NCBI GenBank assembly: GCA_024036415.1
Contig: JAMWET010006976.1
Coordinates: 1 to 64,000, forward strand
Length of the DNA: 64,000 nucleotides
Origin: Prochilodus magdalenae
Lineage: Eukaryota > Chordata > Actinopteri > Characiformes > Prochilodontidae
Direction of reading: 5' to 3'
The stretch's first letter is position 1. Every line of letters begins with the position of its first letter. Of this stretch, positions 19,918-31,130 are shown one piece after another. The position numbers and the translations under genes were made by a program. The notes below the pieces were generated by a model. The model saw only the letters and a program-made list of their open reading frames with translations. It had not been told where the DNA came from and made no database searches.

Positions 19918-22900
19918 ATGGAAGAGGAGCTGAAGCACCATTTGCCCCCATCGCGTCTCTTCGTGGAAAGAACGTTGGCTCTCATCAAGCCGGATGCGGT
20001 TGATAAGGCAGAGGAAATAGAGGACATCATTCTGCAGTCCGGCTTTACCATTTTACAGGTAGCTGACCAAACCTGCTCATTAAAATCCCCATATCCAAAC
20101 CAACACTTTAAAGTGGTCATACCCTCCTTCTATATCCCACATATCCGCCCCTCTCTGTTTGTGTGAACTGAATCACAGTTCATTTTCATATTACAAATTA
20201 ACTACCTTTTGCAACTCGCACACAAGAAGATTTAATCGGCCCCATTAAATGCAAATGTAATGCAGTAATCGATGTAACCTCCAAATCCTCCAACAGCATT
20301 CCTGCTTCTGATCCACTCACACCAGCACACTGACACACGTGACCCACCACCCACATCATACCTGCTCTGTGGTGGTCCTGTGGGGGTCCTGACCATTGAA
20401 GAACAGGGTAATAGAGTATACAGAGAAACAGATGGACTACAGTCTGGAACTATACACCTACAGAGTGTCCTATATGGTCAGTGGAGCTGATAAAATGGAC
20501 AGTGAGTGTAGGAGGTGTACCTAAAGAAGGAAATGAGTGTAGGTCATGCATTTTGTCCCACCAGTCACGGAGCTCAGCTTTAACATTCAGGTATTTTTAG
20601 TGTTTGGTTTTTGCAAATAATTTTCAAAGCTATGTTAAGAGTCATATTTAAAATGATTGGTTATTGGGTATAAGTTTTATATATGTATTATTGTAATGAA
20701 GACTTGCACTTTGAAGAAACTAAATATGGCTGCAGTACCACTTTGGCCCACTGGGGGGCACGTGTACCTGAGGTAGACAACCGCTGGTCTAGACCACGTT
20801 GCATCATGCTCTGAAATCAGTCTGAAAGTATCCGGACACTCATGTTAATTGCTGAAGTCGGGTATTTTAAGGTGCACCAATTCTGACACAGGCCTGATTT
20901 CTGTAACCCAATCATTAGGATGTAAAACAAAGTCTTGTACCATTGTGGAGAAATTTGCCATCTCCGCACGTCCGGTATTAACACATTCATCCTCCAGAAA
21001 ATAGCTGAACAAATAGTTACACATGAAACCTGGGTAGGTTTGACATTGTGAGCCAATGATTCGAGTTTCATGTACAGCTGTACATATGAATATGTGCATA
21101 TTACTGCTGTACCTGACTGACCCAACAGCCACGACTGTGGACGTTCAGGGAGCAGTGGTGTCCTCCGCGAGTCATCCTGTTAGTGCCAGCACCGTTGATA
21201 GATCGCTATGATCGCAGATCGCTATGACGACTGTCCTCAATACCACATCAACGTCACCAAAGACTGCAGGGGCGCCGTGTCAGACTGTCAGACTGAGTGA
21301 CTCAGAATGGCAGCGGGTCATCTTCAGTGACGAGTCCCACTTTTGTCTTGGTGGAGACGCCCAACGAATCCGTGTGTGGAGGCACCGTGGTCAGCACCAA
21401 GATGAGCCGTCACACGCCCAGAAGGCCTGGTGACACTCCACCTCCACCCCTACCTCACAATCTGCAGGAACTGTGTTGGGATAGTCAAGCTGCATGAGAT
21501 GGATTATCACAGGACGCCATTAGGAGCCTCTACAGGAGACGTCTGGCATGTTGCGTTAACCTGAGGCCATGCTGAGAGACAGATCATATCATAATATTGA
21601 TCATATCAGTCTAAATGTATCATCAGTTATTGATCTTGGTAACCTTTATCTTCCTTCCCAACAGCACTGCACTCCCACACCTCCTTCTGGGTGGAGCTAC
21701 TCCTTTAGTTAGGAGTATAAAAACTGCATGCAGGTTAATTGGTGATTTTGGCTAGTAAATAAAATGGCTGTATTTGTACTGTAGATATTGTGACCCCTCC
21801 TATCACTGATGACGTTTGAGACATTTCCGTCTTCACTGCACTAACTTACGCTATAACTCTGAATTGCTCAGTTGAGAGACCTCAAAAATTTGGTGGAATT
21901 CCTCTTTTAATTACATCATCCCTCAATTTTTTGTGTTTTATGCAACAGAAACGGAAACTTCAGCTGAGTCCAGAGCAGTGCAGTGACTTCTATGCTGAGC
22001 AGTATGGAAATCTGTTTTTTCCAAGCCTGACAGCTTTCATGAGCTCCGGTCCAGTCGTCGCCCTCGCGCTGGCCAGGCATCAGGCCATAGCTACCTGGAA
22101 AGTCTTGATGGGACCAGCCAACAGTACCAAAGCCAAAGAGACGCATCCTAAAAGGTAACCTTGGCTTTATCAATAATATTTTATATTCACTGTCGGGCAC
22201 TACAGCCTGTGCTCTCAAAAAACAATGCCCAAAACAGTAGGGCACAACTGATGTACCCTACCGGACAGCAGATACCCATAATGCACTGCACCAAGACTCA
22301 GCCTGCTTCAGGCTGAGGAAAATGGCGGCAGGTAGCACTGGGGAGCAAAACGCGGCCCACTCAGAGTATAACTGTGGGTGCAGTGATTGTAGTGGGGTGT
22401 GTTCATCAGAATGAGCCTCAGAAAGTTAAATATACAGGTCTGAAGATTAATAAAAGATGAACTCGCTTTAGAGTATCAGTTTTAGAGTAAAATAGCTGAG
22501 GGGAGCTAACAGCTAGGCTAAACGTATCTCAGGTGAACTGAGCAGCGTTAGCAGCAGCTAGCTCTAAACAGTGGATACAGTAATAACAGCTCTGAGGTAA
22601 ATGTGGGTGTAGTGGTTGTAGTGGGGTGTGTTCATCAGAATGAGCCTCAGAAAGTTAAATATACAGGTCTGAAGATTAATAAAAGATGAACTCGCTTCAG
22701 AGGATCAGTTTTAAAGTAAAATAGCCGAGGGGAGCTAACAGCTAGGCTAACCGTATCTCAGGTGAACTGAGCAGCGTTAGCAGCAGCTAGCTCTAAACAG
22801 TGGATACAGTAATAACAGCTCTGAGGTAAATGTGGGTGTAGTGGTTGTAGTGGGGTGTGTTCATCAGAATGAGCCTCAGTAAGTTAAATATACAGGTCTG

Positions 22901-25900
22901 AAGATTAATAAAAGATGAACTCGCTTTAGAGGATCAGTTTTAGAGTGAAAAAGCAGAGGGAAGCTAACAGCTAGGCTAACCGTATCTCAGGTGAGCTGAG
23001 CAGCGTTAGCAGCAGCTAGCTCTAAGCAGTGGATACAGTAATAACAGCTCTGAGGTAAATGTGGGTTTAGTGATTGTAGTGGGGGGTGTGTTCATCAGAA
23101 TGAGCCTCAGAAAGTTAAATATACAGGTCTGAAGATTAATAAAAGATGAACTCTAGTTTTAGAGTGAATTAGCCGAGGGGAGCTAGCAGCTAACAGCTAG
23201 GCTAAACCGAGCAGCGTTAGCAGTAGCTTCCTGTAATCAGTGGATACAGTGATAACAGCTCTGAGGTAAATGTGAGGTAACTGGTCATGTGACTGTATTA
23301 GTCAGGCTGCCTACAGTAGCTACAGGGAATAGTTAGTATGTCCGAATACATTTTTTTTTCCTTTATTGAACAACAAAGTACAAAACAATATACAAAAGAT
23401 ACAACTCTTGTAGAGGATGTTATCTACAGATTACAAGCTACGGGGATAATATGCCATGGGGAGGGGGCGTGAGAGAAAAAGAAAAACAGAGGAGCCAAGC
23501 CACACAGTGAGAACTTAAAACAGTAAGTTTTGAGAGATCTGGTGTGAGATGATTTTAGCAATTTTCCAGTTTTTTAATCTACGTAATGAAGAATAGTATA
23601 ATTTAAATTTGTTCATGAAACAGAGAAAAGAGGGCTTATTTCCCCTCCACTTACTGCAGTGAATGTGGTATTTTGATATATAAGTATGACTATATTTATG
23701 GCATCAGAGAAGGCTGGACTTAAGTTTTCCATATAAAATAAAATGGCATCAACATCAAAAGAAGGAATGTTAAGTTTAAGATTAAACCAGTTTTTAATGT
23801 CTGTCCAAATACTTTGTGTATAATGACATGAAAAAAATAAATGCTCCAGGGATTCATTATCTAACTTACAAAAGACACATCAATCTACATCAAATTTAAA
23901 TCTGCTTTCAGGAAACACTGCTACGGGATATATCTTATATATTATTCTGAAATGTGTTTCCTTCACTTTATAATTGGTATTAGGAGGTTTCTTGAAAGAC
24001 TCTCTATTATAATCATGGTAAATCCTTTGTCTCATACAATCACTGATAAGCTTGTTATTACACTTGAAGTCAACTAAGTTACAGTCGTTCACTTTTAATG
24101 TGGGTATCAAAACAGTCACTTTTACATATAGAATAACATTTTTTATTAATTGAATCAATGCTAAAGGGATCGCTTTGCACACCTTTTTAAAATCTTTGTA
24201 ACAACAACTAAGATTATATTTGTCCACAAAGGATGAGAAATGTAAAAGATCTCCATGACAATCTAAGAGATCCTTCACAAAAATAATACCTTTTTCTTTC
24301 CAATCTTTTCTAAATATAGACTGCCTACCAACTGTGATTGCCCTATTATTCCATAAAGTTGATCCATGAGGAGAAAAGTTATGTTGAAATATCATTTTCC
24401 AGAACTGAAGAATTTGTTTGTGGAAGTATGATAGTTTAACTGGTATCTTACTAATTTCAAAGTCACACTTCACAAAGTATTCAATTCCTCCCAGCTGTTT
24501 AAAAATGGAACCAGGTATATGAAACCACATTGAATTTTGTTGCATAATAAATGTTTTAGCCATTTAATCCTAAATGCGCCGACTATGGCTTCAAATGCAC
24601 CAACGCGATAGTTGTAATACCCTACCCCGTTGCTCATATCTTTTTAAAATGAGTATGGGACCTGTGTAATATAAGAGTTCTGTTTTATCCCACAAAACAC
24701 TGAGAAATTAAAGAGTTTCCCACTTCGTACTTATTTTGTGGTCCGGATGACTAACTACACCGGGAGAGATTTTGAAGATGCGCCCACAGCAACATGTTCT
24801 ATCCCATGATTCAATAGGAGCTCCAGAGCCATTCGAAGCGGTGAATACATTTCCTCAGCATGCGTTTTCTGCGACTTCCTGCTCGACACTGCCTCCATGT
24901 GGAAGTGTTTATTGCGAAAACTAACCACAACAAACGCTACTTAACATGGTCAAGATTTTGCAGACTTTTGGCTTTTATAGAATGGAGTTTGCCTCTGTTA
25001 TGTGATGTCAGCGGAGATCCTTGGCAAAGGACACAGGTAAGGTGGGGGATCGGGAGAAGGCGGGTCGCATGCTCATATCACATTGTTACAATCAATGCAA
25101 TTATGTAGGCATTTTGTTCATTAAGGAGAACACATCATCCAAGGATGCACGTTGTGCAGACCGTAAAAAATAACAAAAAACAAAAACCCCCCCCCCCCCC
25201 CCCCCGTACGTACAGAGTGGTATGTACTACTTTGAATTCAGTACGTACTGCCATGTATGCCATTCAGCGAACGGCATAGCCGCTAGGTCAGAACTTGTTT
25301 TACTGGGGTCCGGGTACTACACACACACATTTGGTACGACATCATCTGTAGGTCGTGCAGGGATGCAGCATAGAAGGGTGCCATATCGAACACAGTCAGT
25401 CTTAGTATTTGTAATAACTGCATATATTAACTTTCTGTAAGGGAGATTGTAGAGCAACTAAACTCATCTGGTTCCTATCACAACTACAGTGACTGACCGA
25501 GTGCCTCTGTCTAGAACAGAGCATTTCACCCCAAACCACTCTGAACTGCCCAGTTTACCCAGGTTTAAACCACTGGGTATGCTAAAACGCTCATGAGCAC
25601 TTATGGCTTACTGTTGAGTTACGTTTGGCTATTCAAATGCATTGGCTTTGTGACATCACTACCATTATATCGAAAGAGGTGAGGACAGTTCTGTGGCCTG
25701 TTCCATTTAACAAAAGACCAAAACCCGACCTGACTGGGTTCGCTCATATTCAGGTAACGTTTTTAGGTCTAGGTTTATTTTCAAATCGCTGAAGTAAAGA
25801 GGTGGAAGTAAAAGACCAAGAACCGAAGGGGGAATTTAAGATCAGTTCTTAGACAATGACTCTCAGATCATAAATTCCTAAACTACAAATAGAATAGAAT

Positions 25901-28566
25901 AGACCCGACTGTCTTTACAAACTGAGGCCAAACCCAGGACCCCCACCCCCTCACCGTTCTCACCTCATTCACACTAACCGGTCGTCCTCACCTGCGCTGA
26001 TTACATCCACACAAACACTAACGGTCTGTGAACGGCACGCTAACAGTCTGTTCAGTAACAGGAGATCAGAAAAGCATCTGGCCCAGTTTCGGCTGCCTCT
26101 CTGAAGCGCCGTCTACATCAGTGTTTACACACGTAGCAAAAGTGCAGATACTGATGTAGCACCCAGAACAACACGACCTCAGAGACAGGACCAGGGGCTT
26201 CAGACGATGCTGGTTTCAGGTTGTTTGTGTGTTGCTGTCATACAGAGTCATTTGATGGCAGAAATTTGCCCACTCGGATTTCTTTACAGTGGTGGTGATA
26301 GGAACTGTGGGTCACAAAGTGGATATAGTCTGGATATCAGTTATCATATGAAATGATCACCTATCAGCTCTACACCACTAGAGGACATTTACCACTCCAG
26401 AGCCCCCAGGAGGACAAAGCTCATCCTCAACACAACCTCTCCACACTTCTCCCCTCTGGCATACGACACAGGAGCATGAAATCAAGGACCACCAGATTAC
26501 GGATATACTGAATATGCACACTGTGTGTATGATACATTTATACTTGATTTGAATTTGAATTATGATCGGCTGCTGTTGCTCCGCATAACGCCCATGTGTT
26601 CTTCTCCTGAACCTTTCAGACTATATTGTACATTTTCTTAATTTATATACACGCATGTATTTTTCTTCCCTCTAGTCTTTTCTTTCTTATTTAGTACTTA
26701 GTATTTTTACTGTTACTGTTTAGTACTTGTAGTCTGAGAGCGAGTGCAGAGTAAGTTTCTCTTATCCAGAGCGACTTACAAGGTTAATCATATTACAGGT
26801 AGGCCAATGTAGTGTTAGGAGTCTTGCCCAAGGACCCTTATTGGTGTAGCACAGCATAGTCACTCAGAACGGGAATCGAACCCCAGTTGAATCATGGGAC
26901 CAGGCAAGTAGTGGTGTTATCCGTTGTGCCACACAAACCACAAGACACATCCAACTAAATGGATGTAGTTGGTGGTTTTAAAGACTCTACAGTTTTACAC
27001 TTAACAGCTCCAACCGATGAGAGTCTGAACTAGTCCATATCCTGATACACCACATCTACTCCTGATGTACACAGTATGATACTCCTCCATATCTCCACCT
27101 CTAATATATGTATATATGTAGAGATAGCTAGATAGATAGATGGATAGATAGATAGATAGATAGATGGATCATTTTATTTATTTATTTTTTTAGATAAACA
27201 ATATAAAAAGGTTACTTTAAAAGTTCTAGTTAGTCAGAAATGTTCACAGTTGTGGTGATAGGAACCAGACACCTGAAGAGTCTCTAAAAGCTTACAGCAT
27301 GTAATGGTTATGAATAGGCTGCCTGAAATTTAGTTATAATAGTTTTCAGATATGATATATTTTATTTATATTGCATCTTTTTATTTTAACTCCACTAAAC
27401 CATGGCCAAATCCGCCCTTCCTTTTGGCTCATGTAAGCATTTAAAACATAACACGTCCAAACGTAAGAAGCGTGAAGCGAGCCCACCAATCAGGGTACAG
27501 CGCTCACTTTGTCAGAGCTTGGTTCTTTCCTTCAGAGCAGTATTTATATAAACGCGAGCCGCAGACAGATTATATGAGTGCGTTGTCTTTCTTAGCCAAT
27601 GAAACGATTCGGGTTCCAATAAGCTATTCAGTGTTCATGTTTGATCTGTACAGTCAGGCGCTTTCGATAGAAGATAAACACGTATGGAAAGGATATAAAG
27701 GCGAATCATAAATGAGGCCATTCATTTTAAAACGCTGATGTTCTGTATATTTCCCCAAATTGATCGTTTTTCAGTCTTTAGTTGTAAGAGATTGAGTACA
27801 AAGGAAGAAGGTCTCCCATTCCCTATGTGCAATAAAGAATAAATGTGCAATTATCTGTAAATAAGATTCTCCAGAGGTTTTGACTTTTATTATTTATAAT
27901 GTTTATGTTGTCCTGTTCTTATTTTTTGTACCTTGCTATCCCTTTGCTGCTGTAACACTATGAATTTCCCCACTGTGGGACTAATAAAGGATTATCTTAT
28001 CTTATCTTATCTTAATGTCGAAGTCTCTGCTGTGGAACAACAAATAATGACTCCTGTATTCGATGCCCTCCAGTCTAAGAGCCAGATATGGAACATCTGA
28101 CCTGAGGAACGCAGTGCATGGCAGCGACACCTTCTCAGCAGCTGAAAGGGAGCTCAGATTCATGTTTCCCAGCTGTAAGTGATGCAGGTCATGTGACACG
28201 GTCCTCTGTCAACTCACCTTTGTGTAATACAGTATATACCCAGTTTTAAATATATGCATTGTTTCATTCCAGCTGTGATTGAACCCATTCCTTTGGGCGA
28301 GGCTGCAAAAGATTACCTGGGCAGGTTTATTAACCCAACACTTCTCCTCGGCCTTACTGAGCTGTGCAAGACCAAACCAGCGGATCCCTTTGTAAGTGAC
28401 CATTAATGTTAGTCCCTGGAGTGATCTATGATATGATGTTGTTGTTGTTTATCTAATCTATGTGTCCTTTGTGCATTTTTAGACATGGCTGGCTGACTGG
28501 CTGATGACAAATAACCCAAATAAACCCAAAATAAGCGAGGGACCTGTAGTTCCAGCTGCACCATGA
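19918..28566 (+). CDS. nme5: NME5, ciliary NDP-kinase-like protein with DPY-30 domain
   Basis: Nucleoside-diphosphate-kinase family member 5, a radial-spoke-associated protein of motile cilia and sperm flagella. Five coding exons: 19918-20058, 21949-22154, 28074-28174, 28273-28391, 28483-28566; 651 nt, 216 aa (human 212). The N-terminal NDPK domain starts ERTLALIKPDAV; LSPEQCSDFY...FMSSGPVVAL and KETHPKSLRARYGT follow, and the phospho-histidine position is kept (NAVHGSD, H131). The DPY-30-like region is about 150-195 (AAKDYLGRFINPTLLLGL, WLADWLMTNNPNKPK). The start was chosen because the other ATG, at 19911, is out of frame. Junction phases (0, 2, 1, 0) all close. Intron 2 is 5.9 kb and repeat-filled; intron 1 carries a deleted Tc1-like copy. 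Confidence 0.95.
20305..20520. repeat. Dispersed repeat, family B (nme5 intron 1)
   Basis: Contains 'tgatccactcacaccagcac', 'ctctgtggtggtcctgtggg', 'acagatggactacagtct' and 'gtcctatatggtcagtggag'. The same blocks in the same order occur at 38115-38345. The two copies are highly similar, so the family was recently active. The class is not known to me. Confidence 0.7.
21120..21740 (+). mobile_element. Tc1/mariner-like element, deletion derivative (copy 1)
   Basis: Broken frames encode a Tc1-type transposase fragment: SEWQRVIFSDESHFCLGGDAQRI and the following VWRHRG carry the first catalytic Asp region. The sequence then jumps directly to a C-terminal region equivalent to LPHNLQEL...GLSQDTIRSLYRR read across stops. 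The middle of the transposase, including the rest of the catalytic core, is absent. The same junction is present in the copy at 61975-62790. Non-functional. Confidence 0.75.
22367..23275. repeat. 229-bp tandem repeat, four copies (nme5 intron 2)
   Basis: The anchor AGTGGGGTGTGTTCATCAG occurs at 22391, 22620 and 22849, with a one-base-longer version at about 23079, giving periods of 229, 229 and 230 bp. Copies 1-3 are about 97% alike; copy 4 has internal deletions and a duplicated 'gctaacagctag' segment. Each unit contains 'gaactgagcagcgttagcag'. No coding frame. Confidence 0.95.
23350..24565 (-). mobile_element. L1/Tx1-type LINE, 5'-truncated reverse transcriptase tail
   Basis: On the minus strand a 227-codon frame (24563-23880) encodes the C-terminal part of a LINE ORF2: FWKMIFQHNFSPHGSTLWNN, ETHFRIIYKIYPV and FKFDVD. 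After one stop it continues in frame with CVFCKLDNESLEHLFFSC, the zinc-knuckle-like CxxC...HxxxxC end of L1-type ORF2. It finishes with AATAAA and an A-run near 23350, the expected 3' tail. The 5' part (endonuclease and most of the RT) is missing. A 'gaatacatt' word at both 23344 and 24843 may be the target duplication, but this is weak. Confidence 0.85.
25187..25205. repeat. Poly-C run (19 C)
   Basis: An uninterrupted C19 run preceded by an A-rich stretch; the complementary G19 run could fold as a G-quadruplex. Confidence 0.95.
26750..26945 (+). mobile_element. SINE-like dispersed repeat
   Basis: Contains 'tccagagcgacttacaa', 'cttgcccaaggaccc', 'gggaatcgaacccc' and 'ggtgttatccgttgtgccac', blocks I recognise from a very abundant fish SINE/LINE-tail family. 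Too decayed to name the subfamily. Confidence 0.55.
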
Positions 28567-28649
28567 TCAGAGATAGAGTTGCATTTGGGTTTTTCAGCAG
28601 TAGTCCAGACTGTTTTCGATTTGAACACTGACAGAATGCCTTGAATTTA

Positions 28650-28655
28650 AATAAA
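28650..28655 (+). promoter_or_regulatory. nme5 polyadenylation signal (AATAAA)
   Basis: AATAAA 84 nt after the stop codon in A/T-rich sequence. Confidence 0.75.
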
Positions 28656-30340
28656 CAGTTTTTTGTGAAAATTAATTTGATATTTAAATGGTGTGTTTGC
28701 AAATTTGGCTAATTTGCATTACATTATAGCTGTTTTAAATTGCAGTGTAATTCAGGGGTACATTAAACATGTAGGTGGGGTTGCACCATGTGCATTGTCT
28801 GTGGTGGGCCGTGTGTATACAATTTCAAAGCTAATAGTAATTTTACATTCATTCATTCATTACTTTCAAAAACAGAACATTTCACTAGAAATTTGCCGTT
28901 CTGGAGGCTCAATCAGATAAAAACAGATGTTTGGGTAGGAGCCTCTGGACATTCTGTTGGGTTAATGCACCAGCTTGATGCTGGGAGAATAAAGGGACTC
29001 AAGGTGAGGCCTGTTTTTCCTTTTTATGTCCTGTTCATGTTTATCAGCAGACAGAATTTACAATTACAGCAGATGCTCTTCTAGACCATCTTATGGAAGC
29101 TCTTAGTGTTCAGTCAGAGTTAGCTAGTTAGCTAGCTAGTACACACAGGTTAGAGTCTAAACTCCCCTTGAATTCAGACACTGCCCAAAACAAGGGCCAG
29201 AGCTGATACCTAGAAAGAAGAACACAGAGTTAAACACAAGAAGTGCACTACCTAGCCATCCGACCTCAGTGCTCTTACCTAGAGGGAAGATAAGTCAAAG
29301 TCAGCATAAGTGCAAAACAGTGTATTCCAGTACAGACAGACATCTAACAGACGTGTTAAAAATGGCCCAAAGGCACAAACTCAGTTCTGCTGGTTCTGCA
29401 TCGGTGCTGTGATGTACTGTTGGTTTACATTACAGTAATACTATTGACTATGTCTATGTTCATATTGTTGTGAGGTGCTGATTGGTGCTTCTCTTCTCTT
29501 CACCGTGCATTCTAATTTAGCTGAGTGTAAATGTTTGCATTGTCTTACTTTGACTTTAAAGTTATTTTAATGAACTCCGTATTTAATGTAAGTAAGAAAT
29601 GCGGTCAAAAAGCGTAACTATGAATGTTTATCAAAAGGAATGCAAACTGTGGAGCTTGTAATTAAAGTTGACATGACATGGCAGTTATAACATGATATGT
29701 TTTCAGGGGAAAATCACCTTAAATGACTAAGTGATGTTATTTTGAAGATGATGTGATATTTTATAGAGGTGAATTCTTGGATTATGTACAGACAATCAAT
29801 CTAAAGGGGGTACTGTCATGATGCACATGTCAGTTTTACATGGCAATATCAGTCTCATCTACTAATAACATCAGCATGTCATTCTTATTATTTCTTTTTT
29901 TCTCATTCAGCTCATTGATTATTAGTTATATTATCAGTTACATGTTTTAGACTTTAGACAACAAAGTTGGTTTTACCAGTTCTTCTGCAGAGCACATTAT
30001 ACAACTCACGTCTGTGCCAGATGTCTGTTGTTGATTTTTTTTTTGTATTATAAACAAAATTACTGTTTTCTTATTATTATTATTTTAATTAAAATATATA
30101 CATTAATTATTTCTAATTCTAAAACACGCACGCAATAATGTCTCAGCTATGTGCTTATCTCAGCCTCAACTAATGATGATTTACGCGCCATGGTTGTTGA
30201 TCGTTTATATCTAAGGCATTTGGCTGAAACTATAAATTAAACAAACTGAAATATTTACTCTTATTTAATAAAAGCGCGGCTCGGCTTCCTGCTTGTATGT
30301 TCAGAAGAACCGCGTTGAGGGGGCGTTACCCGCTGACGTA
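28656..30340. other. Intergenic between nme5 and hnrnpab; nothing recognisable
   Basis: A/T-rich, no coding exon with splice sites, no clear repeat except short GCTAGTTA words near 29120 and T/A-rich runs near 30030-30110. Confidence 0.55.
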
Positions 30341-30344
30341 GCGC

Positions 30345-30528
30345 CGCCCGTTTCTCATTGGCTGCCGACGTGATGAACAGCTGGCGCCGGCCAATCAAAC
30401 GCTTCCACCCCGTGGTCTGTGACCAGTAATATAAAACCATCCACAAGAGGCGCAGTGAGGACCAACTCGCAGACGGACTCCATTATAGGTTAACGCACGT
30501 AGTTTCGGAAGGGATTACGCTTTTTAAG
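30345..30528 (+). promoter_or_regulatory. hnrnpab promoter and non-coding first exon
   Basis: CCAAT boxes in both orientations (about 30355 and 30391) precede a good TATA box, TATAAAA (30430-30436). The expected start is near 30460. A donor TTTTTAAG|gtacgg at 30528 and the acceptor ...attatag at 31123, eight bases before the ATG, define a 5'UTR intron of about 0.6 kb. Confidence 0.65.
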
Positions 30529-30710
30529 GTACGGTATTTATCTCTAAATTGTGCTTGTTGCTGTTTTTATAGTGTCCTTGGACGGGTTATCTCGGTAAAT
30601 GTGCTTTAGCTTCCTAGAATATTGTTACTGCGTTGGAGGTTTGGTCTTACGTAAAGTGAAACCGAGCGGCATGGCGGACCCCGCTCGCCAGCTTCTAGTT
30701 CGAATCTTCC

Positions 30711-30793
30711 CGTTCCACCTTAAGTGCTGCAGCAATCACATTCTGGCGCCCGAGGTGCCAGCATAGAAGTGCTGGGCCATTTAAGGTGGAACG
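30711..30793. mobile_element. CGTTCCACCTTAA MITE, copy 1 (hnrnpab 5'UTR intron)
   Basis: 83 bp with perfect 13-bp inverted ends (CGTTCCACCTTAA and TTAAGGTGGAACG) and a centre containing 'attctggcgcc'. Copies 2 and 3 lie at 52044-52099 and 57435-57503, both in hnrnph1 introns. Similarity with copy 2 continues outward ('gggaagctagc' on the right), so the full element may be longer. Confidence 0.7.
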
Positions 30794-31130
30794 AGAAAAT
30801 GTGAACGTATAACGGGCGAGTGGGAAGCTAGCGACGCGCTCAGGAGAGGACAATTTAGAAATATTTTTGCTCTCTGATTTAAGCCAATTTAGGCAAAAAT
30901 CAGCTCCGGGTTGTGTTTTTCATCAGAGAAGTTAACGCATTGGTGCGCTTTGTGCTTGTTTATGCAGCAGCTACTTAGCTAACGGTTAGCATCGGGTGCT
31001 AAAGCTCAAGCAAAATGGCGGCAGCCGTTTCCTTACATAACGCGCGCGAGCTGCCACATTTCCGACTATTTAAACTCGACCGACTTCGTTTCGTTAATAT
31101 TTCTTCCCGTTATTTTATTATAGAGTCGTC

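Larger units (their letters stand above)
24566..28073. other. nme5 intron 2, right part: no exon seen
   Basis: Mostly unique or decayed sequence. It includes a 19-base C run (25187-25205), a SINE-like repeat (26750-26945), a GATA/TAGA tract (27120-27170), a CCAATCA plus TATATAAA pair near 27485-27550 that looks promoter-like but leads into no recognisable gene, and a TTATC tract (27990-28015) just before exon 3. Confidence 0.6.

Noticed and set aside
23880..24563. 227-codon ORF as a host gene
   Set aside because: Sequence is the C-terminal part of an L1-type LINE ORF2, followed by its zinc-knuckle end after a stop and by an A-tail.
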